Source: Owenweeksia sp. | GTDB lineage: Bacteria; Bacteroidota; Bacteroidia; Flavobacteriales; Schleiferiaceae | Assembly: GCA_002695025.1 (NCBI GenBank) | Contig: NZNV01000025.1 | Location: 1-64,000 of the forward strand | Reading direction: 5' to 3' | Length of the DNA: 64,000 bases | Shown: positions 1 to 8,126 of the stretch, piece after piece | Numbering within the stretch: position 1 is the first letter of the stretch | Layout of the letters: every line of letters starts with the position of its first letter | Notes under the pieces: generated by a model | The model's input: only the letters and a program-made list of their open reading frames with translations | The model's database searches: none | Told to the model about the DNA's origin: nothing | Translations under genes and position numbers: made by a program

Positions 1-2066
1 GTCTGATGGCCAAGCCTCAGAAATCAGGCTCCAGTGGTGGTGAGATCATCGAAAACCCAATTATCTCCAACTTTAAGGAAGGTTTGTCCATCCTTGAGTA
101 CTTTATTTCTACTCACGGTGCCCGTAAAGGTCTTGCGGATACGGCCCTTAAAACGGCTGATGCCGGTTACCTTACCCGTAGGCTTGTGGATGTAGCCCAG
201 GATGTGATCATCAACGAAGATGATTGCGGAACCCTTAGAGGTCTTGAGGTTACAGCCTTGAAAAAGAATGAAGAAGTGGTGGAGCCGCTGTTTGATCGTA
301 TACTTGGTCGGGTATCCCTGCATGATATCGTTGATCCGGTAACACAAGAGGTATATGCTAAATCCGGTGAGCAGATCACCGAAGATGCAGCAATCCGTAT
401 TGAAGAGTCACCTATTCAAATGGTGGAAGTACGCTCTGCGTTGACCTGTGAGTCTACCAAAGGTATCTGTGCCAAATGTTACGGACGTAACCTGAGCACC
501 GGTAAGATGGTACAAACGGGTGAATCTGTGGGAGTAATAGCTGCCCAGTCCATTGGTGAGCCTGGAACTCAGCTTACACTACGTACCTTCCACGTGGGTG
601 GTACTGCGGGTAACGTTTCCGAGGAATCCTCCATTATGGCTAAATTCAAAGGAAAGGTTGACTTTGAAGAACTTCGTACAGTAAAAGGAGAAGATAATGA
701 TGGCAATGAGGTAGAAGTGGTTATTGGCCGTACTGCCGAAATGCGCTTATTGGATCCAAAGAACAATATCGTGTTGGCTACCAACAACATTCCTTATGGT
801 TCATTCCTGAGGGTGGATGATGGGGCCATCGTAGAAAAAGGTGATGTGATCTGCGAATGGGATCCGTATAACGCGGTGATCATTTCAGAGATTGCCGGTA
901 CCATCAAGTTTGCAGATATCGAACAGGGTATTACGTACCGTGTGGAGATTGATGAGCAAACCGGTTTCATGGAGAAAGTGATCAGTGAAACCCGTAACCG
1001 TAAACTGATCCCTACCATCTCTATTGTGGATAGTAAAGGCAAAGAGCTTAAGCACTATACACTGCCGGTTGGAGCCCACATTATTGTGGAAGAAGGCGAT
1101 AAGATTAAAGCCGGTAAAACACTGGTTAAGATCCCACGTAAATCAGCCAAGGCTGGTGACATTACCGGTGGTCTTCCTCGTGTAACCGAGCTGTTTGAAG
1201 CCCGTAATCCATCCAACCCTGCTGTAGTTTCGGAAATTGACGGTGTGGTTTCCTATGGTAAGATCAAGCGTGGTAATCGCGAGATCATCGTAGAGAGTCG
1301 TACCGGTGAACTGAAGAAATACCTGATCAACCTGAGTAAGCAGATCCTGGTACAGGAGAATGACTACGTACGTGCAGGATTGCCACTGTCTGACGGTGCT
1401 ATTACGCCTACGGATATTCTCAATATTCAAGGACCAAACCGTGTTCAGGAATACCTGGTGAATGAAGTTCAGGAGGTGTATCGCTTGCAGGGTGTAAAGA
1501 TCAACGATAAACACTTTGAGGTGATCGTACGCCAGATGATGCGTAAGGTTGATATCCAGGATCCGGGTGATACTACCTTCCTGGAAGGAAACCTGGTTCA
1601 TAAGAACGACTTCATCGAGCAAAACGACTGGATATTTGATAAGAAGGTGGTAACCAATCCGGGAGAATCTGATACCCTTAAGGCAGGGCAAATCGTAACT
1701 GCCCGCAGGTTGAGAGATGAGAACTCACTTCTTAGAAGGGCAGATAAAGCGCTTGTTGAAGCACGCGATGCACAACCCGCTACCGCCAAGCCGGTACTGC
1801 AGGGTATAACCCGTGCGTCTCTGCAAACCAAGTCTTTCCTTTCTGCAGCATCCTTCCAGGAAACTACCAAGGTGTTGAACGAGGCTGCCGTTAATGGTAA
1901 GCGCGATTACCTTGAAGGACTGAAGGAAAATGTATTGGTGGGGCATAAGATCCCGGCCGGTACTGGACTGAAGGAGTACGAGAACATTATTGTTGGTTCC
2001 AGAGAAGATTACGAAAAGCTAAAAGGCAAGGAAGTAGTCGAAATAGAAGAAGAGGTAAAAGGTTAG
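1..2066 (+). CDS. rpoC: DNA-directed RNA polymerase subunit beta' (C-terminal part, 5' end outside window)
   Basis: Catalytic beta' subunit of RNA polymerase. The reading frame is open to the first base, so about 688 C-terminal residues are present and the ATG at base 6 is an internal Met (LMAKP motif). Visible landmarks are the bridge-helix/trigger-loop stretch ([16 protein letters not shown]), the four cysteines of the second zinc site (EDDC, then LTC, GIC and KC near base 450-480), and the [18 protein letters not shown] segment. The gene ends in TAG and is followed after 11 nt by a DUF3467 gene, the usual Bacteroidota arrangement. No frameshift is seen. Identification is certain. Confidence 0.98.
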   Translation, partial: LMAKPQKSGSSGGEIIENPIISNFKEGLSILEYFISTHGARKGLADTALKTADAGYLTRRLVDVAQDVIINEDDCGTLRGLEVTALKKNEEVVEPLFDRILGRVSLHDIVDPVTQEVYAKSGEQITEDAAIRIEESPIQMVEVRSALTCESTKGICAKCYGRNLSTGKMVQTGESVGVIAAQSIGEPGTQLTLRTFHVGGTAGNVSEESSIMAKFKGKVDFEELRTVKGEDNDGNEVEVVIGRTAEMRLLDPKNNIVLATNNIPYGSFLRVDDGAIVEKGDVICEWDPYNAVIISEIAGTIKFADIEQGITYRVEIDEQTGFMEKVISETRNRKLIPTISIVDSKGKELKHYTLPVGAHIIVEEGDKIKAGKTLVKIPRKSAKAGDITGGLPRVTELFEARNPSNPAVVSEIDGVVSYGKIKRGNREIIVESRTGELKKYLINLSKQILVQENDYVRAGLPLSDGAITPTDILNIQGPNRVQEYLVNEVQEVYRLQGVKINDKHFEVIVRQMMRKVDIQDPGDTTFLEGNLVHKNDFIEQNDWIFDKKVVTNPGESDTLKAGQIVTARRLRDENSLLRRADKALVEARDAQPATAKPVLQGITRASLQTKSFLSAASFQETTKVLNEAAVNGKRDYLEGLKENVLVGHKIPAGTGLKEYENIIVGSREDYEKLKGKEVVEIEEEVKG

Positions 2067-2077
2067 AATAAAATCTA

Positions 2078-2404
2078 ATGTCAGAAGAAAAAGGTTCTCA
2101 AAAGACCCGGGAAGGGCAAATGAATGTGGAGCTGAGTGAGGAAGTAGCGGAAGGTATATATTCCAACCTTGCTATTATTAATCATTCAGCCAGTGAATTT
2201 GTCCTGGATTTTATAAAGATCATGCCGGGAGTTCCCAAGGCCAGGGTGAAGTCACGCATTGTGCTTACACCACAGCACGCAAAGCGGTTTTTAAGGGCAT
2301 TGCAGGATAATGTGGCCCGCTTTGAGAACCAGTACGGGGAGATCCAGGATACGGAGCAACCCCAGGTACCCCTCAACTTTGGTGGTCCTACAGGACAAGC
2401 ATAG
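2078..2404 (+). CDS. DUF3467 family protein
   Basis: A 108-aa soluble protein with the DUF3467 pattern: an acidic N-terminus, then EGIYSNLAIINHSASEFVLDF, the MPGVPKARVKSRI segment and a C-terminal helix beginning QHAKRFLRAL. The family function is not established. It sits 11 nt after rpoC and before a strong terminator, so it is probably the last gene of the rpoBC transcript. Cotranscription suggests, but does not show, a link to RNA polymerase or translation. No signal peptide or membrane segment is visible. Confidence 0.9.
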   Translation: MSEEKGSQKTREGQMNVELSEEVAEGIYSNLAIINHSASEFVLDFIKIMPGVPKARVKSRIVLTPQHAKRFLRALQDNVARFENQYGEIQDTEQPQVPLNFGGPTGQA

Positions 2405-2432
2405 TACTATAGTAGTATTGCATATAAATAAG

Positions 2433-2458
2433 CCCGCACCTTGTGTGCGGGTTTTTTT
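2433..2458 (+). terminator. Rho-independent terminator of the rpoC-DUF3467 transcript
   Basis: The perfect 7-bp stem CCCGCAC/GTGCGGG has a 5-nt loop and is followed by seven T. It starts about 30 nt after the DUF3467 stop codon. Confidence 0.9.
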
Positions 2459-2474
2459 ATGTACGGTACATTTG
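2441..2474 (+). promoter_or_regulatory. Bacteroidota-type promoter (-33 TTG / -7 TACATTTG)
   Basis: TACATTTG at 2467-2474 matches TAnnTTTG exactly. A TTG at 2441-2443 lies 23 nt upstream, at the long end of the accepted spacing, and sits in the loop of the preceding terminator. It would drive the lipoprotein gene at 2504, giving a leader of about 24 nt. Confidence 0.6.
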
Positions 2475-2503
2475 TTGATCCATTATAGCGAAAATTAACC
2501 CTC

Positions 2504-2953
2504 ATGAAGCTCATCCGACTTTTCTTTTTTGCGGGAGCATTAACAATTCTCAATAGTTGTTCTACCTGCGGTAATGAAGGAGAACCTACCGAAAATCGCG
2601 GATTGATAATCCGTAGTGTTTTTATTCCACAATGTGCCAGCAGGCTAAGGGCGCTTCCTGATGAACTGGTGATTAATAATGACAGTACCCTGGCTTATTA
2701 TTTTTCTATGGACCCTGGTTGTGCCTGGGAAGTAGACCTGGAAAATGAGACGTTATTACGTTATCCTTCCCAAGGCCAATGTGATGTTAAATTGGTTCGC
2801 GAGGTCAAAAAGGATGGTGAAGGAGGGTATATCTACCAAAAGACCATTGATGAATGTGGTGATTGTAACCTGGGTGTTTATGATGAGGGCTGGGTTTTGG
2901 TAGAGATAAAGGGCGATGCCGCTCAATTCAAATTCCGCACTATTCGCAATTGA
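2504..2953 (+). CDS. Putative lipoprotein, unknown function
   Basis: A 149-aa protein with a lipoprotein signal peptide: basic start MKLIR, a hydrophobic core, then lipobox LNSC with the Cys near residue 19. The mature part is short, acidic and Cys-rich (about eight cysteines, including CSTCG and DECGDC), so disulfides in the periplasm or at the cell surface are likely. I do not recognise a domain. It is monocistronic, with its own promoter and a 220-bp gap after it. The Cys pattern recalls small secreted Bacteroidota lipoproteins, but no function can be assigned. Confidence 0.75.
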   Translation: MKLIRLFFFAGALTILNSCSTCGNEGEPTENRGLIIRSVFIPQCASRLRALPDELVINNDSTLAYYFSMDPGCAWEVDLENETLLRYPSQGQCDVKLVREVKKDGEGGYIYQKTIDECGDCNLGVYDEGWVLVEIKGDAAQFKFRTIRN

Positions 2954-3098
2954 AAATTCGGATCATACTGTAATTAATTTGCGCAGTTCGGGGAATTTTT
3001 TCACGTTTATGTAAGAATCAACCTACTTGATTAAGTAACTGAAAATCAGTTAAATATTTAATGTGTGACCTTGGTCTTAGAAATTTTCCGAAGTAATA

Positions 3099-3153
3099 AT
3101 CCTACATTTTGTTATGATTGTAGGATAAATCTGTAGTAAAATTATTATATTTG
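3099..3153 (+). promoter_or_regulatory. Inverted-repeat operator candidate and -7 box upstream of the M43-like gene
   Basis: The -7 box TATATTTG at 3146-3153 is a perfect TAnnTTTG match. Just upstream lie perfect 8-bp arms ATCCTACA (3099-3106) and TGTAGGAT (3119-3126) separated by 12 nt; the right arm covers the position expected for the -33 element. This is the geometry of a repressor or activator site. The rest of the 2954-3150 gap is AT-rich with nothing else recognised. Confidence 0.55.
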
Positions 3154-3174
3154 TCTTGTAATTCAAAAATCGAG

Positions 3175-4077
3175 ATGGATATGAAAACTTTAATTACCCT
3201 TAGCGCTGTACTCCTTTCAATGATGGTTTTGGCTTCAGGTCCGGAAAAAAATAACAAGTCTTCCGAGCCTGCTTTTGTGAGCTATGATCCGGCTAAAGGC
3301 TCCTGGGAACAGCCCAATCCTATTTTTAGGTGGCCTTTACCCACGGTTAGCGGAGAAGTGCATATTAACCTGCAGTTTGTAGTGTTAGGAGAAGCAGAAG
3401 GACAGGAGAGGATACTTTCTGAAACAATGGATTACCTGAATAGTGTATATGGGAGCCACGGTATTTTTCTGAACTTCAAGTCTACCCGGAAAGAACCCGC
3501 AATTTCTCAATCAGAGCTTTTAACCAACTGGAAAACTATTTTACCAGAAGATGAGAGTCAGCTTACAGTCTACGTACTCCCTTTCCAGGGTACTGAGTTG
3601 GAGAGAGTGAATATTTATTCAACCAATGGTGTAGTTTCGGGCCAGGCACTAGTTCCCTTGCAAGAAGAAGTGGAGTTCAAGGTTTTTGTAGCGAAGAACG
3701 TGGGTCACATGCTTGGTTTATTGCCCACGTATTTTGAGAGCCCTGCTTATGGTGTAAACTCTGAAGATCCTGATAACTGTGGTAATGCCGGGGATTTTGT
3801 TTGTGATACACCACCGGATTATCTGGGTTTACGTAATGACGTGAAGAAAAGGAGCTGCCGCTATACTGGAAAAATAGGAGAACCGGATGCTGGTAATATC
3901 ATGTCTAATTCATGGACCGAATGCATGGACCATATTACTCCAGAACAAGCCAATAAAATAAAATACAATCTTTCTGTAATCCCGGCATTACAGTCTGTTC
4001 TCAATGAGCAGTCCACTATACCGTTTAATATAGATGAACTTTCCTTTGAGCAAGAGGATAATGCATCACTGGATTAA
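3175..4077 (+). CDS. Secreted M43 (pappalysin-like) metalloprotease homologue with destroyed active site
   Basis: About 300 aa with signal peptide MKTLITLSAVLLSMMVLAS. The start is placed at ATG 3175 (or 3181), because the -7 box ends at 3153. M43 landmarks are present: the Cys-rich loop DNCGNAGDFVCDTPPDYLG, and the C-terminal NIMSNSWTECMDHITPEQ, which corresponds to the Met-turn and NIMDY-type segment. However the zinc motif HExxHxxGxxH reads K-N-V-G-H-M-L-G-L-L-P (3694-3726). The first His, the catalytic Glu and the third His are replaced by Lys, Asn and Pro, while the middle His and the Gly remain. It is therefore probably a pseudoprotease with a binding or structural role. The frame is intact, arguing against a plain decaying gene. 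Confidence 0.75.
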   Translation: MDMKTLITLSAVLLSMMVLASGPEKNNKSSEPAFVSYDPAKGSWEQPNPIFRWPLPTVSGEVHINLQFVVLGEAEGQERILSETMDYLNSVYGSHGIFLNFKSTRKEPAISQSELLTNWKTILPEDESQLTVYVLPFQGTELERVNIYSTNGVVSGQALVPLQEEVEFKVFVAKNVGHMLGLLPTYFESPAYGVNSEDPDNCGNAGDFVCDTPPDYLGLRNDVKKRSCRYTGKIGEPDAGNIMSNSWTECMDHITPEQANKIKYNLSVIPALQSVLNEQSTIPFNIDELSFEQEDNASLD

Positions 4078-4112
4078 AAGACCTATCTCGATCATGCGGA
4101 AGCATGTAAAAA

Positions 4113-4138
4113 GGCTGGCCATTAGGCCGGCCTTTTTT
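4113..4138. terminator. Terminator between convergent genes
   Basis: An 8-bp stem GGCTGGCC/GGCCGGCC (one G-T pair) with loop ATTA is followed by six T on the + strand and preceded by five A. It can therefore stop transcripts from both sides. Confidence 0.85.
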
Positions 4139-4598
4139 AATTCCGGAGCTTTGCTTCTATAGGAAAGGTATATTTCATTCTAACGGGTTTGCCTTTCATA
4201 GTGGCGGGTTGTACTACCTGTACCCCTGAAACTGAATTTAGGGCCTCTGTTTCCAGCTCCTTGGCTGCCGCCAGTTGAGAAGGGTTGCCTTCGTAATTTT
4301 CATGGATACCTTTTAGAATACTGGTTTCGCTGATGCTTCCGTCCTTTTCAATCACTATACTTATACGGATGGTGCCTTCTACACCCTCTTTACGGGCTGA
4401 TTCAGGAAATACGAAATTTTCCGAAATCATATTCTGTATGCCTGTATCAAAGCAACTTTCACTATCAATAGGCTGTTCATTTTCACAACCTTGCAGAACC
4501 GGATAAACTTCTACCCGGGTATACAATATATCCTGATCCTGTGCAGATATGAGACCAGAGGTGAAGACCAAGGTAAGAAGTAATAGTACTTTTTTCAT
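4137..4598 (-). CDS. Secreted TonB C-terminal-domain protein
   Basis: A 153-aa protein with signal peptide (MKKVLLLLTLVFTSGLISAQ) followed directly by a TonB C-terminal-like domain. Landmarks are ENFVFPESARKEGVEGTI, then ISIVIEKDGSIS and MKGKPVRMKYTFPI near the C-terminus. It lacks the N-terminal membrane anchor and Pro-rich linker of a true TonB. It closely resembles the C-terminal third of the neighbouring M56 protein, including the CF..GI start and two Cys, so it looks like a domain-level duplicate. A terminator separates it from that gene. A periplasmic binding role is inferred. Confidence 0.8.
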   Translation of the reverse strand: MKKVLLLLTLVFTSGLISAQDQDILYTRVEVYPVLQGCENEQPIDSESCFDTGIQNMISENFVFPESARKEGVEGTIRISIVIEKDGSISETSILKGIHENYEGNPSQLAAAKELETEALNSVSGVQVVQPATMKGKPVRMKYTFPIEAKLRN

Positions 4599-4663
4599 AG
4601 TAAGGATTTTATGTTTGGATAACCACGAGGCTGTTTATAGGTTCAGGAGGGATGTTATCCTAA

Positions 4664-4697
4664 ATAAAAACCGCTGCTATATGAAATAACAGCGGTT
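4664..4697 (-). terminator. Terminator of the BlaI/M56 operon
   Basis: On the minus strand an 8-bp stem AACCGCTG/CAGCGGTT with a 13-nt loop is followed by a T-rich run (TTTTTATTTA). It lies just after the M56 stop codon. Confidence 0.8.
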
Positions 4698-4733
4698 CCT
4701 CAGAATAAAATAAGGGTATGGATCAGAATTTTC

Positions 4734-6035
4734 TCAGCTAAGTTTGAAGCCAATTGGAAGTACAAACTTCATAGCTACATCCTTTCCATTGAGTTGGGCA
4801 GGCTTAAAAGTGGGCAAATCAGCAACAAGCAAGAGCGCGCGGTTCTCCATCTGTCTAGCCGCTTCTTTCATTTCCCGGGAAGCATCTTCCGGAAGGGTAA
4901 TTCTGCGTACTGTGTTAACCTGGGTAACCTCCCCCGTTTTACTGATTACAAATTCAACGAATACCTTGCCTTCAAGACCCATAAGCTTTGCCTGTTCAGG
5001 ATATTCTATATGGTCCTGCAGGTGTTTGACTATGCCCTGTTGAAAGCATACTTTTTGATCATCAGCGGAAGCTGCCGGATCGCAGCTTGAGAACAGTGGG
5101 GGCTGCTCCACTTCCGCAAAGGTTATGGCTTTGGCCTCATTCTCTAGATCTTCGTTCTTTTCAGAGGTTTTGTTGCAAGCGTGTAAAGTCATAGCAACTG
5201 CCAAAGGCAACAGGACCCAATAGGTGAACCTTAACCATTGGGGCGATTCTTTTTTGTACATCATGGTAATTCTTGTTTTTAAGAGTGATGAATTAAAAAA
5301 TGGATTGACCGTACTGATCGTCATCGGGAGCGACCACTCCTTGTCAAAAGTGCTGCTGAGCAGCATGCGCGCATAGACTTCACGTGAAGTTTCTTCCAAT
5401 GCCTTTTGGTCCGCGAGGCACTCGTGTGTTTGCCTTAATTCACGTTTCAAAAGATGGATAAAAGGGTTAAACCAAAAGACTATTCCTAAAAGGTTGTAGT
5501 AAATGTTGTCGATACTGTGTAATTGACGGCTATGAACTTCCTCATGCTTCAAAACTGCGTTAAGGTTCGGGTGATCCTTTAACGCCATAGGTATTATGAT
5601 GCTTCGGAAAAAGGCAAAAGGACTATCGGTTTGGGAAGAAACCCTGAAATACCACTCATTTAGTTTTCCGGTGTGGCTTTGACGGATAATATGGTATACC
5701 TTAAAAAATCCGAAGACAAAAGGAATGAGGCTGAAAACAAAGCCGGCCAGGTATATCCACAACAGGTATACGGGGTTTGCATAGGGTATACCCGAGGAGT
5801 GAGGTTGCATATCGTTTATCACTACCTCAGGGAGCAGGGTGGTGGAAAAACCTGTGCGGGTGAGAACAGGATCCTTAAAGAAGGGAGCTATTATTGGTAT
5901 ACCAATGCTCAGGAGGGGAATACACAGTAGAATAGTACGATTGAGTTGTAAAAAACTCCACTTACGGAACAGCAGGGCATACAAACTGTAATAAATGCCA
6001 CTGAATAAGAGGGTATTGATTATAAAGAGGCTCAT
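4734..6035 (-). CDS. BlaR1-type M56 family metallopeptidase with C-terminal TonB domain
   Basis: A 433-aa integral membrane protein. Four hydrophobic segments lie near residues 1-22, 34-52, 88-113 and 269-286. The cytoplasmic gluzincin motif HEEVH is at 164-168, followed by HECLAD near 204 with the likely third zinc ligand Glu205. Residues ~330-431 form a periplasmic TonB C-terminal-like domain (YPEQAKLMGLEGKVFVEF) in place of the penicillin-binding sensor domain of classical BlaR1. In the BlaR1/MecR1 family an extracytoplasmic signal activates the protease, which inactivates the partner repressor. The start codon overlaps the blaI-like stop (ATGA), so the two are translationally coupled. The ligand is unknown. 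Confidence 0.88.
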   Translation of the reverse strand: MSLFIINTLLFSGIYYSLYALLFRKWSFLQLNRTILLCIPLLSIGIPIIAPFFKDPVLTRTGFSTTLLPEVVINDMQPHSSGIPYANPVYLLWIYLAGFVFSLIPFVFGFFKVYHIIRQSHTGKLNEWYFRVSSQTDSPFAFFRSIIIPMALKDHPNLNAVLKHEEVHSRQLHSIDNIYYNLLGIVFWFNPFIHLLKRELRQTHECLADQKALEETSREVYARMLLSSTFDKEWSLPMTISTVNPFFNSSLLKTRITMMYKKESPQWLRFTYWVLLPLAVAMTLHACNKTSEKNEDLENEAKAITFAEVEQPPLFSSCDPAASADDQKVCFQQGIVKHLQDHIEYPEQAKLMGLEGKVFVEFVISKTGEVTQVNTVRRITLPEDASREMKEAARQMENRALLLVADLPTFKPAQLNGKDVAMKFVLPIGFKLS

Positions 6036-6397
6036 TGCTGTTTCTCTTTTTCGATGAGCTTCATAATGGCATCCAGTTCTTTGGTATTCAGTTTATTCTT
6101 TTCTACAAAAAAGGAAACCATTTTACTAAGGGAGCCACTGAAATAGGATTCCATAAGGCCATTCATGCGAAAGCGACTATAGGTTTCCTTACTAACCAGA
6201 GGATGGTACTTATGGGATTTACCTACCGGTTCATGTGCTACCATCTCTTTTTGCTGCAGTATCCTCACAATGGTGGAAACTGTATTATAAGCTGGTTTGG
6301 GTTCCGGCATTTCAGCAATAATATCCTTAACAAAGGCTTTTTTCAAGCGCCAGAGGATATGCATAATTTCTTCTTCAGCACGGGTAAGTTCTTTCAT
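6032..6397 (-). CDS. BlaI/MecI/CopY family transcriptional repressor
   Basis: A 121-aa winged-helix protein beginning MKELTRAEEEIMHILWRLKKAFVKD, the family's characteristic first helices. It has the NTVSTIVRILQQKEMVAHE recognition-helix and wing region, then a C-terminal dimerisation half. Family members bind dyad operators as dimers and are cleaved when the M56 partner is activated. It is the first gene of the operon and its promoter carries two tandem dyads, so autoregulation is very likely. The regulated process is unknown; no beta-lactamase gene is nearby. Confidence 0.92.
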   Translation of the reverse strand: MKELTRAEEEIMHILWRLKKAFVKDIIAEMPEPKPAYNTVSTIVRILQQKEMVAHEPVGKSHKYHPLVSKETYSRFRMNGLMESYFSGSLSKMVSFFVEKNKLNTKELDAIMKLIEKEKQQ

Positions 6398-6417
6398 TCT
6401 GGAGAATTTGATAATTC

Positions 6418-6459
6418 CAAATGTATAACTAAAAATTTAGTTGAACTAATTTTTTAGTT
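6418..6459 (-). promoter_or_regulatory. Promoter and tandem dyad operators of the BlaI-type operon
   Basis: The -7 box TACATTTG (6425 to 6418, minus strand) is perfect and lies 20 nt before ATG. Directly upstream are two copies of AACTAA-N4-TTAGTT, at 6427-6442 and 6444-6459, with centres 17 bp apart. The first abuts the -7 box; the second extends toward the -33 region. Confidence 0.8.
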
Positions 6460-6474
6460 GAAAATAATAAAAAC

Positions 6475-6506
6475 CATAAAAAAGCCCCTGGATTACAGGG
6501 GCTTTT
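6475..6506 (-). terminator. Terminator of the Zn-peptidase gene
   Basis: A GCCCCTG/CAGGGGC stem with a 5-nt loop is flanked by A on the left and T on the right. On the minus strand it ends in a six-T run, following the gene that stops at 6525. Confidence 0.85.
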
Positions 6507-6524
6507 AACGAAGTAAGTTCTTGT

Positions 6525-7214
6525 TTAGTCGCGGCTTCCCATCAACAACATAACGTAATATGCCAGCTGAGTAAGGGAGGCCAGAGCAGCCACCAAATAA
6601 GTGTTTGCTGCTGCGTTCAGTGCATCTTTAGCCTGATCATGCTCAGAACGGGTGGTAGTTCCGGTATTTTCCAACCATACCAAAGCCCGGTTAGAGGCAT
6701 CGTATTCTACAGGTAGGGTCACCACTGTAAATAAGGTAACGGCTCCTTGCAGGATAACCACTGTCCACAGCACGGTGGTGAAAGGAAACAAGTGTACCGC
6801 AAAGGCACCGAAGAGCATCATCAAAAAGATAATATTAATGGCCCTGGAGCTGAAATTAACCATAGGCACCATGGCGGAACGAAACTGCAGCCAGCTGTAG
6901 GCCTGTGCGTGCTGCACGGCATGTCCACATTCATGAGCTGCAACAGCTGCTGCGGCTACACTATTGCTATTGTATACGCTTTCACTGAGGTTTACGGTTT
7001 TGTCAGCCGGGTTGTAATGGTCTGTCAGTCTACCGGGTGTAGAAATCACCTTTACATCATAGATATTATTATCATGCAACATTTTTTCAGCAATTTCCTT
7101 TCCGGTAAGGCCATTGCTGATCATGATCTTACTGTACTTTTTGAATTTATTCTTCAGGCGCGTCTGCACGATGAAGCCCACCAGCATGAAAAATATGAGA
7201 ATTATAAACAACAT
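6525..7214 (-). CDS. Membrane zinc metallopeptidase (YugP family)
   Basis: About 229 aa. ATG 7214 is preferred to a TTG at 7223; both lie downstream of a perfect -7 box. The order is an N-terminal membrane helix (MLFIILIFFMLVGFIVQ), a soluble part with LTDHYNPADKTVNLSESVY, the zinc-binding HEXXH motif in AAAVAAHECGHAVQHAQ, then three more hydrophobic segments. This matches Zn_peptidase_2/YugP proteins, predicted membrane proteases of unknown substrate. It is a single-gene transcript, divergent from surE. Confidence 0.88.
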   Translation of the reverse strand: MLFIILIFFMLVGFIVQTRLKNKFKKYSKIMISNGLTGKEIAEKMLHDNNIYDVKVISTPGRLTDHYNPADKTVNLSESVYNSNSVAAAAVAAHECGHAVQHAQAYSWLQFRSAMVPMVNFSSRAINIIFLMMLFGAFAVHLFPFTTVLWTVVILQGAVTLFTVVTLPVEYDASNRALVWLENTGTTTRSEHDQAKDALNAAANTYLVAALASLTQLAYYVMLLMGSRD

Positions 7215-7237
7215 GTTTGTCAAAGATTAGTCCGATT

Positions 7238-7245
7238 CAAAAATA
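7238..7245 (-). promoter_or_regulatory. -7 box of the Zn-peptidase gene
   Basis: TATTTTTG on the minus strand is an exact TAnnTTTG match, 23 nt before ATG 7214. No convincing -33 TTG was found. Confidence 0.5.
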
Positions 7246-7303
7246 GCAAATTGCATGCCTGCTCATTCCGCGATAGTGGTTAGTTTTACCCAAAATTGAT
7301 AAC

Positions 7304-8077
7304 ATGGCAACAAAAAAACCGCTTATCCTGGTATCCAATGATGATGGTATAACCGCCCCCGGATTACGTAACCTTATAAAGGTGGCAAATCAATTGGGTG
7401 AGGTTGTGGTAGTTGCACCCGATGGACCACAAAGTGGAAAGGGACATGCCATAACCATTGACGGTATTTTGCGTTGCGATGAAATAACGATTGATGACGG
7501 TCCGCAAAAGGAGTACAGCTGTAGCGGAACTCCCGTGGACTGTGTCAAGCTGGCAGTAAATGTAGTACTTGACCGTAAGCCTGATCTCGTGATTTCCGGT
7601 ATTAACCATGGCAGCAATTCTTCCATAAACGTGATCTATTCCGGTACCATGTCTGCTGCAGTGGAGGGCTCTCTGGAAGGAATCCCTGCTATAGGTTTTT
7701 CGTTATGTGATTATAGTTGGGAAGCCAATTTTGAGAAAGCAAATACAGCCATACTGGAACTGTGCAAAAGAGTTTTGAAAGAGGGTTTACCCAAAGGTGT
7801 CTGCCTGAACGTGAATATCCCCAAATACAACGGGAATCCTTATAAAGGAATGAAGGTGTGCCGGCAGGCCCGTGCCAACTGGGAAGAAGAGTTTGATAGT
7901 AGAAGAGACCCAAGGCATAGGAACTATTACTGGCTTACCGGCAAATTCGTCAATTATGATCATGGAGAGGATACGGATGAATGGGCACTGGATAACTATT
8001 ACATTTCGGTAGTGCCCGTTAATAGTGACGTTACCGCTCATGCTATGATACAAACCCTTAATGAATGGGATCTGTGA
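7304..8077 (+). CDS. surE: 5'/3'-nucleotidase SurE
   Basis: A 257-aa metal-dependent nucleoside-monophosphate phosphatase, full length for the family. The N-terminal ILVSNDDGITAPG carries the metal-binding Asp pair at residues 13-14. VVAPDGPQSGKGHAI and SGTPVDCVKLA follow, and ISGINHGSN has the conserved Asn. It acts in the cytosol on nucleotides. It is followed by a small membrane protein gene and lpxB, the common Bacteroidota order. Upstream there is only a near-match -7 box (TAGTTTTA at 7281). Confidence 0.97.
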   Translation: MATKKPLILVSNDDGITAPGLRNLIKVANQLGEVVVVAPDGPQSGKGHAITIDGILRCDEITIDDGPQKEYSCSGTPVDCVKLAVNVVLDRKPDLVISGINHGSNSSINVIYSGTMSAAVEGSLEGIPAIGFSLCDYSWEANFEKANTAILELCKRVLKEGLPKGVCLNVNIPKYNGNPYKGMKVCRQARANWEEEFDSRRDPRHRNYYWLTGKFVNYDHGEDTDEWALDNYYISVVPVNSDVTAHAMIQTLNEWDL

Positions 8078-8126
8078 TCCAATAATCCGTTTAAGTTGCC
8101 GTTGTGCTATATTCCAAGTTTATTTA

